NCBI GenBank assembly: GCA_011799875.1
Contig: CM022302.1
Location: 300,649,048-300,713,047, forward strand
Source: Thinopyrum elongatum
Taxonomy: Eukaryota; Streptophyta; Magnoliopsida; Poales; Poaceae
Direction: 5' to 3'
Length of the DNA stretch: 64,000 bases
How positions within the stretch are numbered: the stretch's first letter is position 1; every line of letters begins with the position of its first letter. Shown in pieces: positions 1-10,927 of the stretch. The notes beneath the pieces were generated by a model. The model was not told the origin of the DNA. It saw nothing but the letters and a program-made list of their open reading frames with translations, and searched no databases. Both the position numbers and the translations under genes were made by a program.

Positions 1-50
1 CCACATATCCTGGGGAGCTCGACGAGCGTACGACCAAAAAGAGGTTTATC

Positions 51-266
51 ATGGCCTCTCCAGCGGACGATGGCGAGGTGGCCACCGTTCTTCCCGATCT
101 GTTGATCCGGGAGCAACACCTCACCGCGGAAGCTGGCGAGGACGTTAACTATGTTGCCATGCCGAAGGCTTCACGTCAGCGGGCTCGCATATTAGTGTAT
201 CTCGGGAAAGCTGGATACGACATCAAGCTCGTCGACAACGACGACTTCATGCGGGCCATGTCATAG
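51..266 (+). pseudogene. Unrecognised short ORF, 71 codons, in CACTA-like copy 1
   Basis: An open frame from an ATG at 51 ends at 264-266. It begins MASPADDGEV and contains the stretch ARILVYLGKAGYDIKLVDND. I do not recognise a family. GC content and codon use look genic up to about 590, so this is probably the remnant of a captured gene whose later part (267-590) is out of frame. It lies upstream of the B3 exons, in the place where copy 2 carries the remnant at 36536-36955, but the two do not resemble each other by eye. It could also be a chance ORF in captured DNA. Confidence 0.3.
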
Positions 267-773
267 GTTAAGTGGTCCATCCCCAACCCCTCTGGTTCAA
301 CCATCATCAATCTCTTGGAAGGCCCTGGCGTCAAGGATTTGTGATCCTTGTACGTCATCGAGCCCATTTTGTTATTTCTGGAGGACATGTTCTACTGTGG
401 CGGCTTGGGATCCTCAATTGCCAAGTCAAATATCATCGACCACGACCACGAGAAGGGCACCCACAAAGGCTGTTCCAAGGTGATTCAGCCCATCTGCGAC
501 ATCAGGGAGCGCAGCATGGCTTTGTGCTCTTCCAAGTGGAAGGATCCCCTCCATGACAAGCGAGGCAATATCTTATCAGCAAATATTACTTTTTTCTAGC
601 TAGCCAACGCGTACCCTTTGTAATAGTAGATTTTGCCATGCGGTGTTTTAACTGTGCCATGTTTAATTATTTCAGTTATGAAAAAATGTAATGTTCAATA
701 GGGCTATGTGAAGTTTAATTATGAATTGTCCACTTCAGTTTCACGAATGGCTATATATGGTTGTTTATAGTGA

Positions 774-1108
774 GTAGATGCCTTGTTTATCTGTATTTGG
801 TTGTTTGGTTGGTTGCAGTGAGCATTTGTCCAGTTATCAAGCAGATGCCTTGTTTATCTGTATTTGGTTGTTAGGTTGGTTGCAGTGAGTATTTGTCCAG
901 TTTTCAAGCAAATGCCTTATTTATCTGTATTTGGTTGTTAGGTTGGTTGCAGTGAGCATTTGTCCAGTTTTCAAGCAGATGCCTTGTTTATCTGTATTTG
1001 CTTGTTAGGTTGGTTGCAGAGAGCATTTGTCTAGTCTTCAAGCATATGCCCTGCTTATCTGTATTTGCTTGTTAGGTTGGTTGCGGTGAGCCTCTGTCCA
1101 GTTTTCAA
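774..1108 (+). repeat. 67-bp tandem repeat, five units, in intron-like stretch
   Basis: Five direct units start at 774, 841, 908, 975 and 1042, each exactly 67 bases. Each holds a core like GATGCCTTGTTTATCTGTAT followed by TTGCAGTGAGCATTTGTCC. The units differ by a few substitutions. They sit between the upstream gene remnant and the B3 exons. The region 600-1550 otherwise holds only AT-rich intron-like sequence. Confidence 0.9.
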
Positions 1109-1696
1109 TGGCTACATTTGGTTGTTATACTGATCATATATGTCTTGGTTATTTCAGTTATTCACAATGTGATGTTCATTATGTGCAAGTCAGAATTGTG
1201 CAGTTCGATTTCATCAATACCAGTTTGAACGGCTATATTAGGTTCTTGTTATGCCTAGTGTAGTTAACACATGCCCTTTATTTCCCTCAAATGTGATGTT
1301 TAAGCATGAGCTATGTTCTATTCATTTTCAACAATACCAGTTTGAATTAAAATATTTGGTGGCGGTTAAGCCTGTTGTAGTAAACATTCCCTTCCATTTT
1401 TTATCCACTTTAACAGCATGCTGAAACCAACACATTCAAGCTATCATTTGGAGATGATGTTGTTTACCATGGCTATATCTGTTTGATGTTAAGGTTGTTG
1501 TACTTATCATGCCTTTCCATGTACTTATGCAGGACAACAACGGGAGTGGCCAGCATTTTCCGCCGAGGTTAGTTTCATCCTTCAGCTTGTACTCCCCCCC
1601 CCCCCCCCCGGTCGGTCCATAATGTAGTGCATATAGATCCATGCCTGGACACCTTTTTGTCTTCTAATATTAACTTGTTGCTTGTACGTACATATG

Positions 1697-2214
1697 TCCT
1701 CGGCAAAGATCCATGCATCGACCCTTTTTGTGTATGGGGCAATGAGATATTCATGAACCTGCATCAAGTGAGGAAACTGATAAGGATTATTAGTAAAAAG
1801 ATACGAACGATGGCAATTAAATTATTTGTTTACACTCTATCCAACACAACAGTGAGTTGTAGGATGGTAACTACGAACTCTGTAGCCTTCTCTTTTTACT
1901 GCCCATAATTAGTTGTTAGACAACAATGTCTGAATCTTTTTCATTTGAAGTGGTTCCCAAAGCAGTTTACTCAAGATTATCTCGCAAAGTACATGATTGG
2001 TGGACATGCAATGAAGGTTAAAGTATTTCATCGAGACTACAATGAGCATCGAGAAGTCCTAATGAAGACAGTGAAGGATGGGCGGGCGGCCATCACAATG
2101 GGTTGGCCTAGAGTCGTGCGTGCATTACACATGGAGGAGGGAAAAATATGGGCATTCCTCTTCACCTTCTCCAGCAACCAGAATGTCTTTCGCCTCTCCC
2201 TACACAGTTTTTAG
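1697..2214 (+). pseudogene. B3 DNA-binding domain gene, copy 1 (two exons visible)
   Basis: The first exon (about 1697-1866) encodes a region with KDPCIDPFCVWGNEIFMN and ends at a GT donor (GGATG|gtaact). The second exon (about 1945-2214) encodes a B3-like domain: WFPKQFTQDYLAKYM, then a VKVFHRDYN strand, KDGRAAITMGWPRVVRALHM, EEGKIWAF and a final RLSLHSF before the stop at 2212-2214. B3 domains bind DNA in plant nuclear transcription factors. A small exon may precede (about 1528-1566, ending in a GTTAGT donor). Copy 2 (38064-48180) confirms the exon plan. The Trp codon in WGNE is intact here but is a stop in copy 2. The acceptor of the first exon looks damaged, so function is doubtful. Confidence 0.65.
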
Positions 2215-3188
2215 TACAACTATGGTTCATCATTCTTTACTTGGTGCTTTTGTAGTTCTTCAGTATATGTACCTGTGCATCGAATTATGCATTCGTCCTT
2301 GAACCTATATTTGTAATAAACATGGTTTGATAAGAAATAAGTGATTGCCTACTTTCAAATTCAAAATCTATGAATTTTAAATGCAGGGATTAAATTAGGG
2401 ATAAATTATGTTCTGCAGGCCAGTACACTGCACACGATTTGCGAAAGAAAAACGTTTATGATAAACGTCAATTTCAAACACATTTCTCAGATCCACTACG
2501 CGTGCGATGAATCTCTACTGCACACACGATCAGCCAAGAAAAAACATGTGAGATTAACAACAGCAGTGCACACAGTTCCTTCTTATTAAATGTTTGTGAA
2601 AATCACCTTATCACACACGCTTGCCAATTATGGACTGTTTATGATGTCGTGCGCATCATAAAGGTTTGCTCATAGAATAACGCATGCGATAGGCCTTCAT
2701 CTGATGCGGGTACGATGGATGAATCATGTGAGATATATTCAAGCCTCGCATACAGTTTTATAGGGACAACTGTATGCACTCTTACATCGAATCGCATACA
2801 GTTAAGGAAAAGTAAATGTGTGTGATTGTCTGCTTATCATACACCTTCTATAATTGTGAACTATTTGTGATGGGGCACGCATCATAAACATAGCACCACA
2901 GAATACCGACTGCAATGGTAATGCAAGCACAAACGAGTAGGAAGGATGGAGCATTTGGGATATTCGACATATCGCAAACAGTTGTCTAAAGACTCATGCT
3001 TGGGATACATGCCGTCATCGCATACACTTAGTTACGCAAAACATATGCATTGCTACACCCTATCCCCAACGGTTCCTGGGTCGTGTGGGAAGGACCCCCC
3101 TATTGCACACACTGGCAAGGCAATGGTTTAAAATGCCATCGCGGGAAGGGGTTAAAAACCGTTTGTATAGCAGCTCGTTGTACCAATG
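2215..3188 (+). other. 3' flank and B-type subterminal region of copy 1
   Basis: There is no gene here. After the B3 stop the sequence becomes a run of short degenerate motifs of the type CACACGG/TTTGCGATG/AACGTTTATGATAAACGT, which are typical of CACTA subterminal regions and partly palindromic. The terminal 128 bases match the end of copy 2 and include GTGTGGGAAGGACCCCCCTA. The boundary with the neighbouring array is at 3188/3189. Confidence 0.6.
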
Positions 3189-5152
3189 GTGTCATGACTT
3201 GGACACAAACATTGAGTATCATGGCTTTTAAATTCCAAAAAAAATCAGAAATACATGAAACCTTGCTTGATGTAATGGCATGGCACCAAGATGATGTGGT
3301 AAAAAATTTGGCCTGTTTGACGAAAGTTCGGACACACACCCCTCACAAACCGGAGCATCTCACTAGAAGACTCGTGGTTCTGAGAGGGAACAATGCATGT
3401 TTGATGACGAACCGGTAGTAGCTTCCTCGTATGGCCTTGAAATTTTTCCTACCGTTAACATGCACCAATACAACTATCATGTTAAAATTTGGAAATTTCC
3501 AGGGGTCATTTGACCTTTTTAAGACATTTAAGTGATTTTCTAGCCATTTAATGGCCATAATTCAAATTTGAGCTACATCTACATGCAGCAGCAAACCATC
3601 ATGGGTTGGTAAATCATATTTCTGTTCTCGTGTGCGAGTTAATGCCCTGTGCATTAAATTGGAAGGAATTTTCAAACATATTGGTGTCACGGCCTGGACA
3701 CAAGCATTGAGTGACATGGCTTTTAAATTCTAAAAAATTAAAAAATGATCAGAAATACATGGAACCTTGCTTGATGTAATGGCATGGCACCAAGATGTTG
3801 TGGTAAAAAAATTAGCCTCTTTGACAAAAGTTTGGACACACACCCCTCACAAACCGGATTACTCACGAGAAGACTCGTGGTTCCGAGAGGGAACAATGCA
3901 TGTTTGATGACGAACCGACGGTAGCTTCCTCGTATGGCCTTGAAATTTTTTCTATGGTTAACATGCAGTAATACAACTGTCATGTTAAAATTTCGAAATT
4001 TCCACGGGTCATTTGACCTTTTAAAGACATTTAAGTTATTTTCTAGCCATTTAATGCTCGTAATTCAAATTTGAGCTACATGTACATGCAGTAGCTAAAC
4101 ATAATGGGTTGGAAAATCATATTTGTGTCCTCGTGTGTGAGTTAATGCCCTGTATAGTAAATTAGAAGGAATTTTCAAACATATTGGTGTCACGGCTTGG
4201 ACACAAACATTTAGTGCCATGGCTTTTCAATTCCAAAAAATTAAAAAATGATCAGAAATACATGGAACCTTGCTTGATGTAATGGCATGGCACCAAGATA
4301 TTGTGGTAAAAAAAATTGCCTGTTTGATGAAAGTTTGGACACACACCCCGCACAAACCAGAGCATCTCATGAGAACACTCGTAGTTCCGAGAGGGAACAA
4401 TGCATGTTTGATGAAGAACCGGCGGTAGCTCTCATATGGCCTTGAAATTTTTTCTACCATTAACATGCACTAATACAACTGTCATGTTAAAATTTGGAAA
4501 TTTCAACGGGTCATTTGACCTTTTTAAGACATTTAAGTTATTTCCTAGCCATTTAATGGTCGTAATTCAAATTTGAGCTACATGTACATGCAACGGCTAA
4601 CCATAATGGGTTGGAAAATGATATTTGTGTCCTCATGTGTGAGTTAATGCCCTGTGCGGTAAATTGGAAGGAATTTTCAAACATATTGGTGTCACGGCTT
4701 GGACACAAAAATTTAGTTCCATGGCTTTTAAATTCCAAAAAATTCAAAAATGATCAGAAATTAATGGAACCCTTGCTTGATGTAATGGCATGGCACCAAG
4801 ATGTCGTGGTAAAAAAATTGGCATGTTCGACGAAATTTTGGACACGCACCCCTCAGAAACCAGAGCATCTCACGAGAAGACTCATGGCCCGAGAGGGAAC
4901 AATGCATGTTTGATGACGAACCAGTGGTAGCTTCCGCGTATGGCCTCGAAACCTTTTCTACCATTAACATGCACTAATACACCTATCATGTTAAAATTTG
5001 GAAAATTTCAGGGGTCATTTGACCTTTTTAAGACATTTAAGTGATTTTCTAGCCATTTAATGACCGTAATTCAAATTTGAACTACATGTACATGCAACAT
5101 CTAACCATCATGGGTTGGAAAATCATTTTTGTGTCCTCATGTGCGAGTTAAT
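3189..5152 (+). repeat. ~500-bp tandem array of element O, plus orientation (four units)
   Basis: Units can be anchored on TGGTGTCA at 3187, 3682, 4185 and 4687, giving a period of 495-503 bases. Each unit includes GGCATGGCACCAAGATG, GAGAGGGAACAATGCATG and GTCATTTGACCTTTTTAAGA. The fourth unit is cut at GAGTTAAT (5152) by copy 2 and resumes as AATGCCCTG at 57675. The short ORFs in it repeat with the units and are not genes. Long arrays of this type are usual inside large CACTA elements. The array at 9660-14215 is the reverse complement of the same repeat. Confidence 0.85.
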
Positions 5153-5720
5153 CACTACTGCAGGATGGTCCAAACGCGACAGTATGATCAGAGACCCTTC
5201 GACGAAATTGTGTGCGATGCATTAATCACAAACGATGGTGTAAGAAAACCGTCAAAAATGATACAAACTATTTGCAATGGCACAGACATTAAACATGATT
5301 CAGATAAGAGTTGTGTGTGTGGTATGTGGCATATGGTTGGTTCATGCGAACTGTTTGCGATGAGCATAACAACACAAACAGTCAGGCGGATGAGTGTGTG
5401 TGCGATATACGGCATATAGTTCACTCTATGTGTGATTAGGCAACACAACAGAAATGGTCAGCCAGATCAAGGTGTGTGTGTGATATACGGCATACAGTTC
5501 ACTCGGATGAATTGTTTGCGATGAGCCAAGACAATAGAAACGGTTCAACTGAACAAGATGTGTGTGATATGCGGCAAACAGGTCCGTAATCAGAAATGTG
5601 TGCAAAGACCGATAATAACACAGACGATTGCTGCTAATAAGTTGTGTGTGTTGTGGGCAAACGCTTGCTGGTATACAATTGTCAGCGATTGATGAAATCG
5701 TCACTGATGGGTTCCCTAGT
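5153..5720 (+). repeat. A-type CACTA end with subterminal repeats (copy 2, left)
   Basis: The terminus CACTACTGCAGGATGG is followed by repeats of about 75-85 bases built on GTGTGTGATATACGGCATAC, ACAGTTCACTCGGATGAA and TTTGCGATGAGCC. The same end occurs inverted at 62019-62697, where the outermost bases read CACTACTGTAGGATGC on the minus strand. The two match with scattered differences over several hundred bases. Such repeats are the usual binding sites for CACTA transposases. Short ORFs here repeat with the units and are not genes. Confidence 0.75.
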
Positions 5721-5869
5721 TTATTCCGTCTGTGATGTGATTTTCTCTGTCTACAGAAGAACAACATATATAACCAAAATAAACATCCAATTACATAAGT
5801 GACTATACAAATCATTCACACACACCTCAATAAACAATTACATGCATCTAAACTAGGAGAAACGATCAT

Positions 5870-6613
5870 CTAATCATTTACGTCTTGTGACGCTGCCGCC
5901 ACTACTCTGTGGCTCGATCCCTCATCTGGGGCAGGACGAAGGCACTTCCTCATGTCAACGATCCGCCTGTACATCTCGTAGCTTGTGTACGCGTCCTTGG
6001 CCGTGTATTTGACGTGTTCTTCATCGAGTCTCTGCTCCCAGGCACTGTGTCAGGCGATCCTGTCCTTCTTGCTCTCATCCTTCATCTTCATGTAGTAGGG
6101 GTCAATGATGGCAGAGGCGAGGTCAACCAGGGAGTTCTGATTATTCTTGGTGCGGCCCCAGACCTTGTAGTGGTCACGGATGTTGACAAGATTCCGGCAG
6201 GCCAAGCCCGAGACCTCGAGGGATTTTAGATCGTTAATGGTGTCCACCATAGAGAAACTGTAGTCGAGGTTGTTGATAAACCTGGCGAAACTCTCGCGAG
6301 GCCGTGTGGCCAGGTGGTAGTGGTAGACGAGGACGTCATGGCGCACGCATAACTGGGCGACGGCAACCTTCTGATCATGCCCGGCACCACCGCTGGTGAA
6401 CTCGAGGTAAAAGCCGACCACTTGGTACTTGTCCTCAGCAAGCAACTGCTCCATAGTTTGGATGAAGATCTCCATCGAGACCGACTCGTTCGTGTACACC
6501 ACTGAGAGGTCCTTCCCCCTCACGTGGGTGTCCACTACGTGATGCGTGGTGAACTACCGCCCGTTGTCATCGTCAGCCGTTGGGAGCGCCATTGGAGCCA
6601 CAGGGAGCGCCAT
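5870..6613 (-). pseudogene. WRN-type 3'-5' exonuclease-like gene, broken copy (copy 2)
   Basis: The frame starts at ATG 6613 and runs toward the A-type end. It has an early TAG (MALPTADDDNGR then stop) and a TGA at about 6050 that replaces the first of two neighbouring Trp codons seen in the sister copy. The body matches the product at 61338-62018 throughout, e.g. KDLSVVYT, QKVAVAQLCVRHDVLVYHYH, VSGLACRNLV and SLVDLASAIIDPYY. This layout fits the DEDD exonuclease (RNase H-like) fold of Werner-type proteins. The first catalytic motif is YLEF, so the Asp expected before L-E is Tyr. The third motif YTAKDAYTSYEMYRR is intact. The tail is frameshifted against the sister copy. Not expected to be active. 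Confidence 0.75.
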
Positions 6614-6858
6614 TGGAGCAGCTGGATATCCTCTCTGTTTGTGTCGTCGTGGGTGTGCTTATTGTGTCGTGTGGCATGAGAGATTATGGTAAATGTTGCG
6701 GGAGTAAATGGGGGCCAGGCGGCCTGGATTCTCGGCACGTCCGCATGACAGTTTTTGCAGCGGGTAACTGCATCGTGGTGCCATGCCCGGCGCAACCGCA
6801 TGCATAATGGCGGCATGAAAGTATGTGATCATGCGCCGGCCCCAAACACTGGTAGTGT
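6614..6858 (-). other. Upstream region of the exonuclease-like pseudogene
   Basis: This GC-rich stretch matches the upstream region of the sister gene (about 61080-61337, inverted), including GATCATGCGCC. A short duplication brings a second copy of GCTCCAATGGCGCTCCC just before the start, so two in-frame ATG codons lie 21 bases apart. It ends where the solo LTR was inserted. No separate gene is seen. Confidence 0.5.
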
Positions 6859-8503
6859 TGATGTCTACTACGCAACCTTCTTCTTATAGACTCGTGTTGG
6901 GCCTCCAAGCGTAGAGTTTTGTAGGACAGTATTAATTTTCCCTCAAGTGGATGACCTAAGGTTTATCAATCCATGGGAGGTGTAGGATGAAGATGGTCTC
7001 TCTCAAATAACCCTGCAACCGAATAACAAAGAGTCTCTTGTGTCCCCAACACACCCAATACAACGGTAAATTGTATAGGTGCACTAGTTTGGCGAAGAGA
7101 TGGTGATACAAGTGTAATATGGATAGTAGATATAGGTTTTTGTAATCTGAAAATATAAAAGCAACAAGGTAACTACTAACAAAAGTGAGCAAAAATGGTA
7201 TTGCAATGTCTGAAAACAAGGCCTAAGGCTCATACTTTCACTAGTGCAAATTCTCTCAACAATGATAACATAATTAAATCATATGGCAATCCCTCAACGT
7301 GCGACAAAGAGTCACTCCAAAGTTCCTATCGCGGAGAACATAAGATGAAATTGTTTGTAGGGTACGAAACCACCTCAAAGTTATTCTTTCTGATCAATCT
7401 TTTGAGCTATTCCTATAAGTGTCACAAACAGCCCTAGAGTTCGTACTGAAATAACACCATATGAAACACATCAATCAACCCTAATGTCACCTAGATACTC
7501 CAATGTCAGCACAAGTATCCGTGGGTCAATTATATGATATGCATCAAACAACTTCAGATTCATAATATTCAATCCAACACAAAGAACCTCAAAGAGTGCC
7601 CCAAGATTTCTACCGGAGAAACAAGGATGAAAACGTGCATCAACCCCTATGCATAGATTACCCCAATGTCACCTCGGGAATCCGTGAGTTGAGTGCCAAA
7701 ACACACGTCAAGTGAATCAATAGAACACCCCATTGTCACCACGGGTATCCCACGCAAGACATACATCAAGTGTTCTCAAATCCATAAAAGTATTCAATCC
7801 AATAATAGTGAAACCTCAAAGGTAAAACTCAATTCATCACAAGAAGATAGAGAGGGAGAAACACCATATGATCCAACTATAGTAATAAAGCTCGCGGTAC
7901 ATCAAGATCGTGCCAAATCAAGAACACGAAAGAGAGAGATCAAACACATAGCTACTGGTACATACCCTCAGCCCCGAGGGTGAACTGCTCCCTCCTCGTC
8001 ATGGAGACCGCCGGGATGATGAAGATGGCCTCCGATGATGATTTCCCCCTCCGGCAGGTTGCCGGAACGGGGTCCCGATTGGTTTTTCATGGCTACAGAG
8101 GCTTGCAGCGGCGGAACTTCTCATCTAGGGTTCTTTCTGGAGGTTATGGAATATATAGGAATTTTTGTTGTCAGTATCACGTCAAGGGGGTGCCCGAGGG
8201 GCCCACAAGCCGGGGGCGCGCCCTAGGGGGGTGGGCACGCCCCCTAGGCTTGTGGTCTCCTCGGTCACTTCCTGGCCCAGCTCCGGTGCTTCGGGGGTCT
8301 CTTTTGGTCCATAAAAAATCACCGTAAATTTTCAGCCCATTCTGAGAACTTTTATTTCTGCACACAAAATGACACCACGGTAGTTCTGCTGAAAACAATG
8401 TTAGTCCGGGTTAGTTCTAATCAAATCATACCAAAACCATATAAAATTGTTGTAAACATGGCATGAATACTTCATAAATAATAGATACGTTGGAGATGTA
8501 TCA
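6859..8503. mobile_element. Solo LTR of a Gypsy-type retrotransposon, 1645 bp
   Basis: The segment begins TGATGTCTACTACGCAACC and ends GGAGATGTATCA. Its sequence style (CCCTCAAGTGGATGACCTAA, TACATACCCTCAGCCCCGAG, then a CG-rich stretch with GGGGGCGCGCC) matches a very common Triticeae Gypsy LTR as I remember it; the family was not checked. The flanks are AGTGT on the left and AGCGC on the right, differing by two C/T transitions. The sister locus near 61040-61100 shows uninterrupted sequence, so this is an insertion. There is no internal domain, hence a solo LTR left by LTR-LTR recombination. Short ORFs inside are not genes. Confidence 0.8.
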
Positions 8504-9345
8504 AGCGCGCGTGGAGGGACGCGGGCAGAGTGTGCGGAGGGACGCGAGAGCAGAGCGCGCCGCGGCCACCTCAACCATGAGCAACCACACACATAGAGCA
8601 GTTGAACATGCAAGGAATGGTCATCTACAAGCCGGCCGGCAGTTGCGAGCCAGCAGCATGATGTGAAACTATGTCGCGTTCCACATCACACGGTGGTCGA
8701 ACAATCATTCGCCACGCTGCTAGAGAGCGGTCGTGTGCTACTTCCTCCATCCTGGTTTATCAGTCCCCTTTATATTCTATGCCAAATTTTGACCTTAAAT
8801 TTAACTAACAAAATGTTAATGCATGGTATAAAAAATAATATAGTTGGAAACTATGTTCAAATACGAATCCAATGATATAATCTTTGGTAACATGCATTCA
8901 TATTTTATTAGTTAAATCTCTAGTCAAAATTTGGCACAAAAATACAAAGAGGATTTATAAACTAGGACGGAGGTAGTAGGTATCTAAATCGCAAATGTTT
9001 TTTTTATTAACCGTATGTGTACGTGTCGTTTCGTCCTCTTCTCGCGCGTCTTGTCACCCCGATGTCGCAGACGGCTTCGAGCGCAAGCTTGAGCACCGCG
9101 CAGGCGTTCTTTTGGCCAGACGGTGGCTCAAAGTGGCGCCAATGAATCATCGGTGAGCCTGTTCCCGCGCAACCGTGCAGGTTCCCGTGCATAGTCGCGC
9201 AAGTTTCCCGCCCGACTCGGCGAAATCCCCCAAAATTCCAATGGTTACCGACCTGCTATATAAACCCTCATGGTCGGCGAGTCCTGCGTCACATTTTCCC
9301 TTCCCTCCCTGCAGCTTATCTCATCTACTTATCCCACAATCGTCA
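8504..9345. other. CACTA-like copy 2 internal DNA around a MITE, ending in a promoter-like region
   Basis: The part 8504-8640 continues the sister-matching sequence, with repeats of GAGGGACGCGAG(C)AGAGCG. A Stowaway MITE follows. From 8979 to 9345 there is GC-rich sequence with a TATA-like CTATATAAACC at about 9254-9264 and a pyrimidine-rich leader before the ATG at 9346, so it reads like a captured gene promoter. No gene is seen within this interval. Confidence 0.45.
8741..8976. mobile_element. Stowaway MITE (Tc1/Mariner type), 236 bp
   Basis: The ends are CTTCCTCCATCCTGG on the left and CTAGGACGGAGGTAG on the right, a near-perfect inverted repeat close to the usual Stowaway consensus CTACCTCCGTCC. 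It is flanked by TA at 8739-8740 and 8977-8978, the expected duplication. The inside is AT-rich and partly self-complementary (CAAATTTTGACC against GTCAAAATTTGG). It has no coding capacity. Confidence 0.92.
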
Positions 9346-9600
9346 ATGGCACCGGTCCGTCGTCCTCGCTCAACCACTCCGCCGTCATCAGAGGACAGCT
9401 CCAGCTGGGAGGCTACACCGCGGCGGCGGCGCAGTCCCCGACGTAGTGTAGTGTGCATGGTCCCTGTTGGGTGTGCGTACAACACCCACCACGCGCTTTG
9501 CCACCGCTGCCCGTCGGCATCTGTTTCACGGCACCTCTTAGCCATTAAAAGTGTGACGCATGGTGTCACGTTAATGGTTAGCAGAATGCCCATGATTTAA
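9346..9600 (+). pseudogene. Truncated captured gene start
   Basis: An ATG at 9346, about 80 bases after a TATA-like box, opens a frame beginning MAPVRRPRSTTPPSSEDSS, Ser/Arg/Pro-rich, which runs to the stop at 9598-9600. The composition drops to AT-rich near 9550, and the inverted array begins about 9660, so only the 5' end of a gene seems to be present. No family is recognised. Its place relative to the array is like that of gene A (58561) in element O, but the proteins do not match by eye. Confidence 0.35.
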
Positions 9601-10927
9601 ATTATACAAATGTTTGAGATGATAACGTGGCAGCTATTTGTTTCAAAATGCCTTTGTTGGCTGTTAATTCGTGCGCCTCTCTAAAATTGGACACGAAAAA
9701 TACCACAACATGTTGGTGCCATTCCATGATAGCATGCCAAGTTTCATGAACTTCAGACGAGTTTTGGATTTACTAGAATTTAAAAACCAAGTATCTCAAT
9801 ATTTGCCATCAAGCAACGGTGCCGAGGTGTTTGAAATTCATTCCCATTTCTTGCATGAGACCTAAGCATGCACCCAAGGACACACATTTGATTTTTCAAC
9901 CCATTTTTCTACACTGGAGCATGTGCATGTAGTTCAAATTTGAATTGTGCACATAAAATGCCTAGAAAACTCATTTCTTGCATGAGACCTAAGCATGCAC
10001 CCAAGGACACACATTTGATTTTTCAACCCATTTTTCTACACTGGAGCATGTGCATGTAGTTCAAATTTGAATTGTGCACATAAAATGCCTAGAAAACTCA
10101 GTTAATGTATAAAATTGTCCAAACGAACCCAGAAAAATTCCAAATTTCAACACGGCACTCATGTTGGTCTATGTTGTGACTTGACAAAAATTTGAAAGCA
10201 AGAAGAGGCAACGAATATCATTTCGTCCACGAAGGTGACACGTTCCCTACTGGAACCATGAGGCTTCTTGTGAGAAGCTCTGGTTTGTGAGAAGCTTATA
10301 TCGAAATCTGCCCCAAATGGGACAATTTTTTTACCACAACATGTTGATGCCATTCCATGATACTATGCCAAGTTTCATGAATTTCAGATGAGTTTTGGAT
10401 TTACTAGAATTTAAAAACCATGTATCTCAATGTTTGCGGCCAAGCGACGGTGCAGAGGTGTTTGAAATTCATTCCCATTTCTTGCATGGGACCTAAGCAT
10501 GCAAACAAGGACACACATTTGATTTTTCAACCCATTTTTTAGCGCTGGAGCATGTGCATGTAGTTGAAATTCGAATTATGCACATAAATGCCTAGAAAAC
10601 TCAGTTAATGTATAAAAATGTCCAAATGAACCCCATAAAATTCCAAATTTTAACACGGCACTCCTGTTGGTCTATGTTGCCACTAGAAAAAATAATTAAA
10701 AGCAAGAAGAGGCAACGAATATCGTTTCGTCCATAAATGTGACACGTTCCCTACCGGAACCATCAGGCTTCTTGTGAGAAGCTCTGGTTTTGAGAAGCTT
10801 ATACCAAAACCTGCCCCAAATGGGACAATTTTTTTATGATAGTATATTGGTGATGTTCCATGATAGCATGCCAAGTTTCATGAATTTCAGACGAGTTTTG
10901 GATTTACTAGAATTTAAAAACCATGTA

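Larger units (their letters stand above)
1..3188 (+). mobile_element. Right part of CACTA-like element, copy 1 (B3-carrying), cut by window start
   Basis: This segment ends at 3188 with a terminus reading, on the minus strand, CATTGGTACAACGAGC. The last ~128 bases (about 3061-3188) match 57541-57674, the right end of copy 2. Beyond 3188 the sequence is the ~500-bp array of another element, so this end lies inside that array. The contents run in the same order as copy 2: a gene remnant, an intron-like stretch with tandem repeats, B3 exons, then a subterminal region. The left end and the target duplication are outside the window. Assignment to CACTA rests on the CACTR-like terminus and the subterminal repeats; no transposase is visible. 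Confidence 0.6.

Noticed and set aside
1591..1609. Run of about 18 C as a possible functional signal
   Set aside because: A simple homopolymer in intron-like DNA; nothing around it suggests a role.
3050..4970. Repeated ORFs of 60-120 codons around MALFPLGTTSLL
   Set aside because: They recur once per ~500-bp repeat unit with changing frames; shadows of the array, not genes.
7693..8327. ORFs of 96 and 115 codons in the solo LTR
   Set aside because: They lie within an LTR of a known type that is non-coding; no domain is seen.
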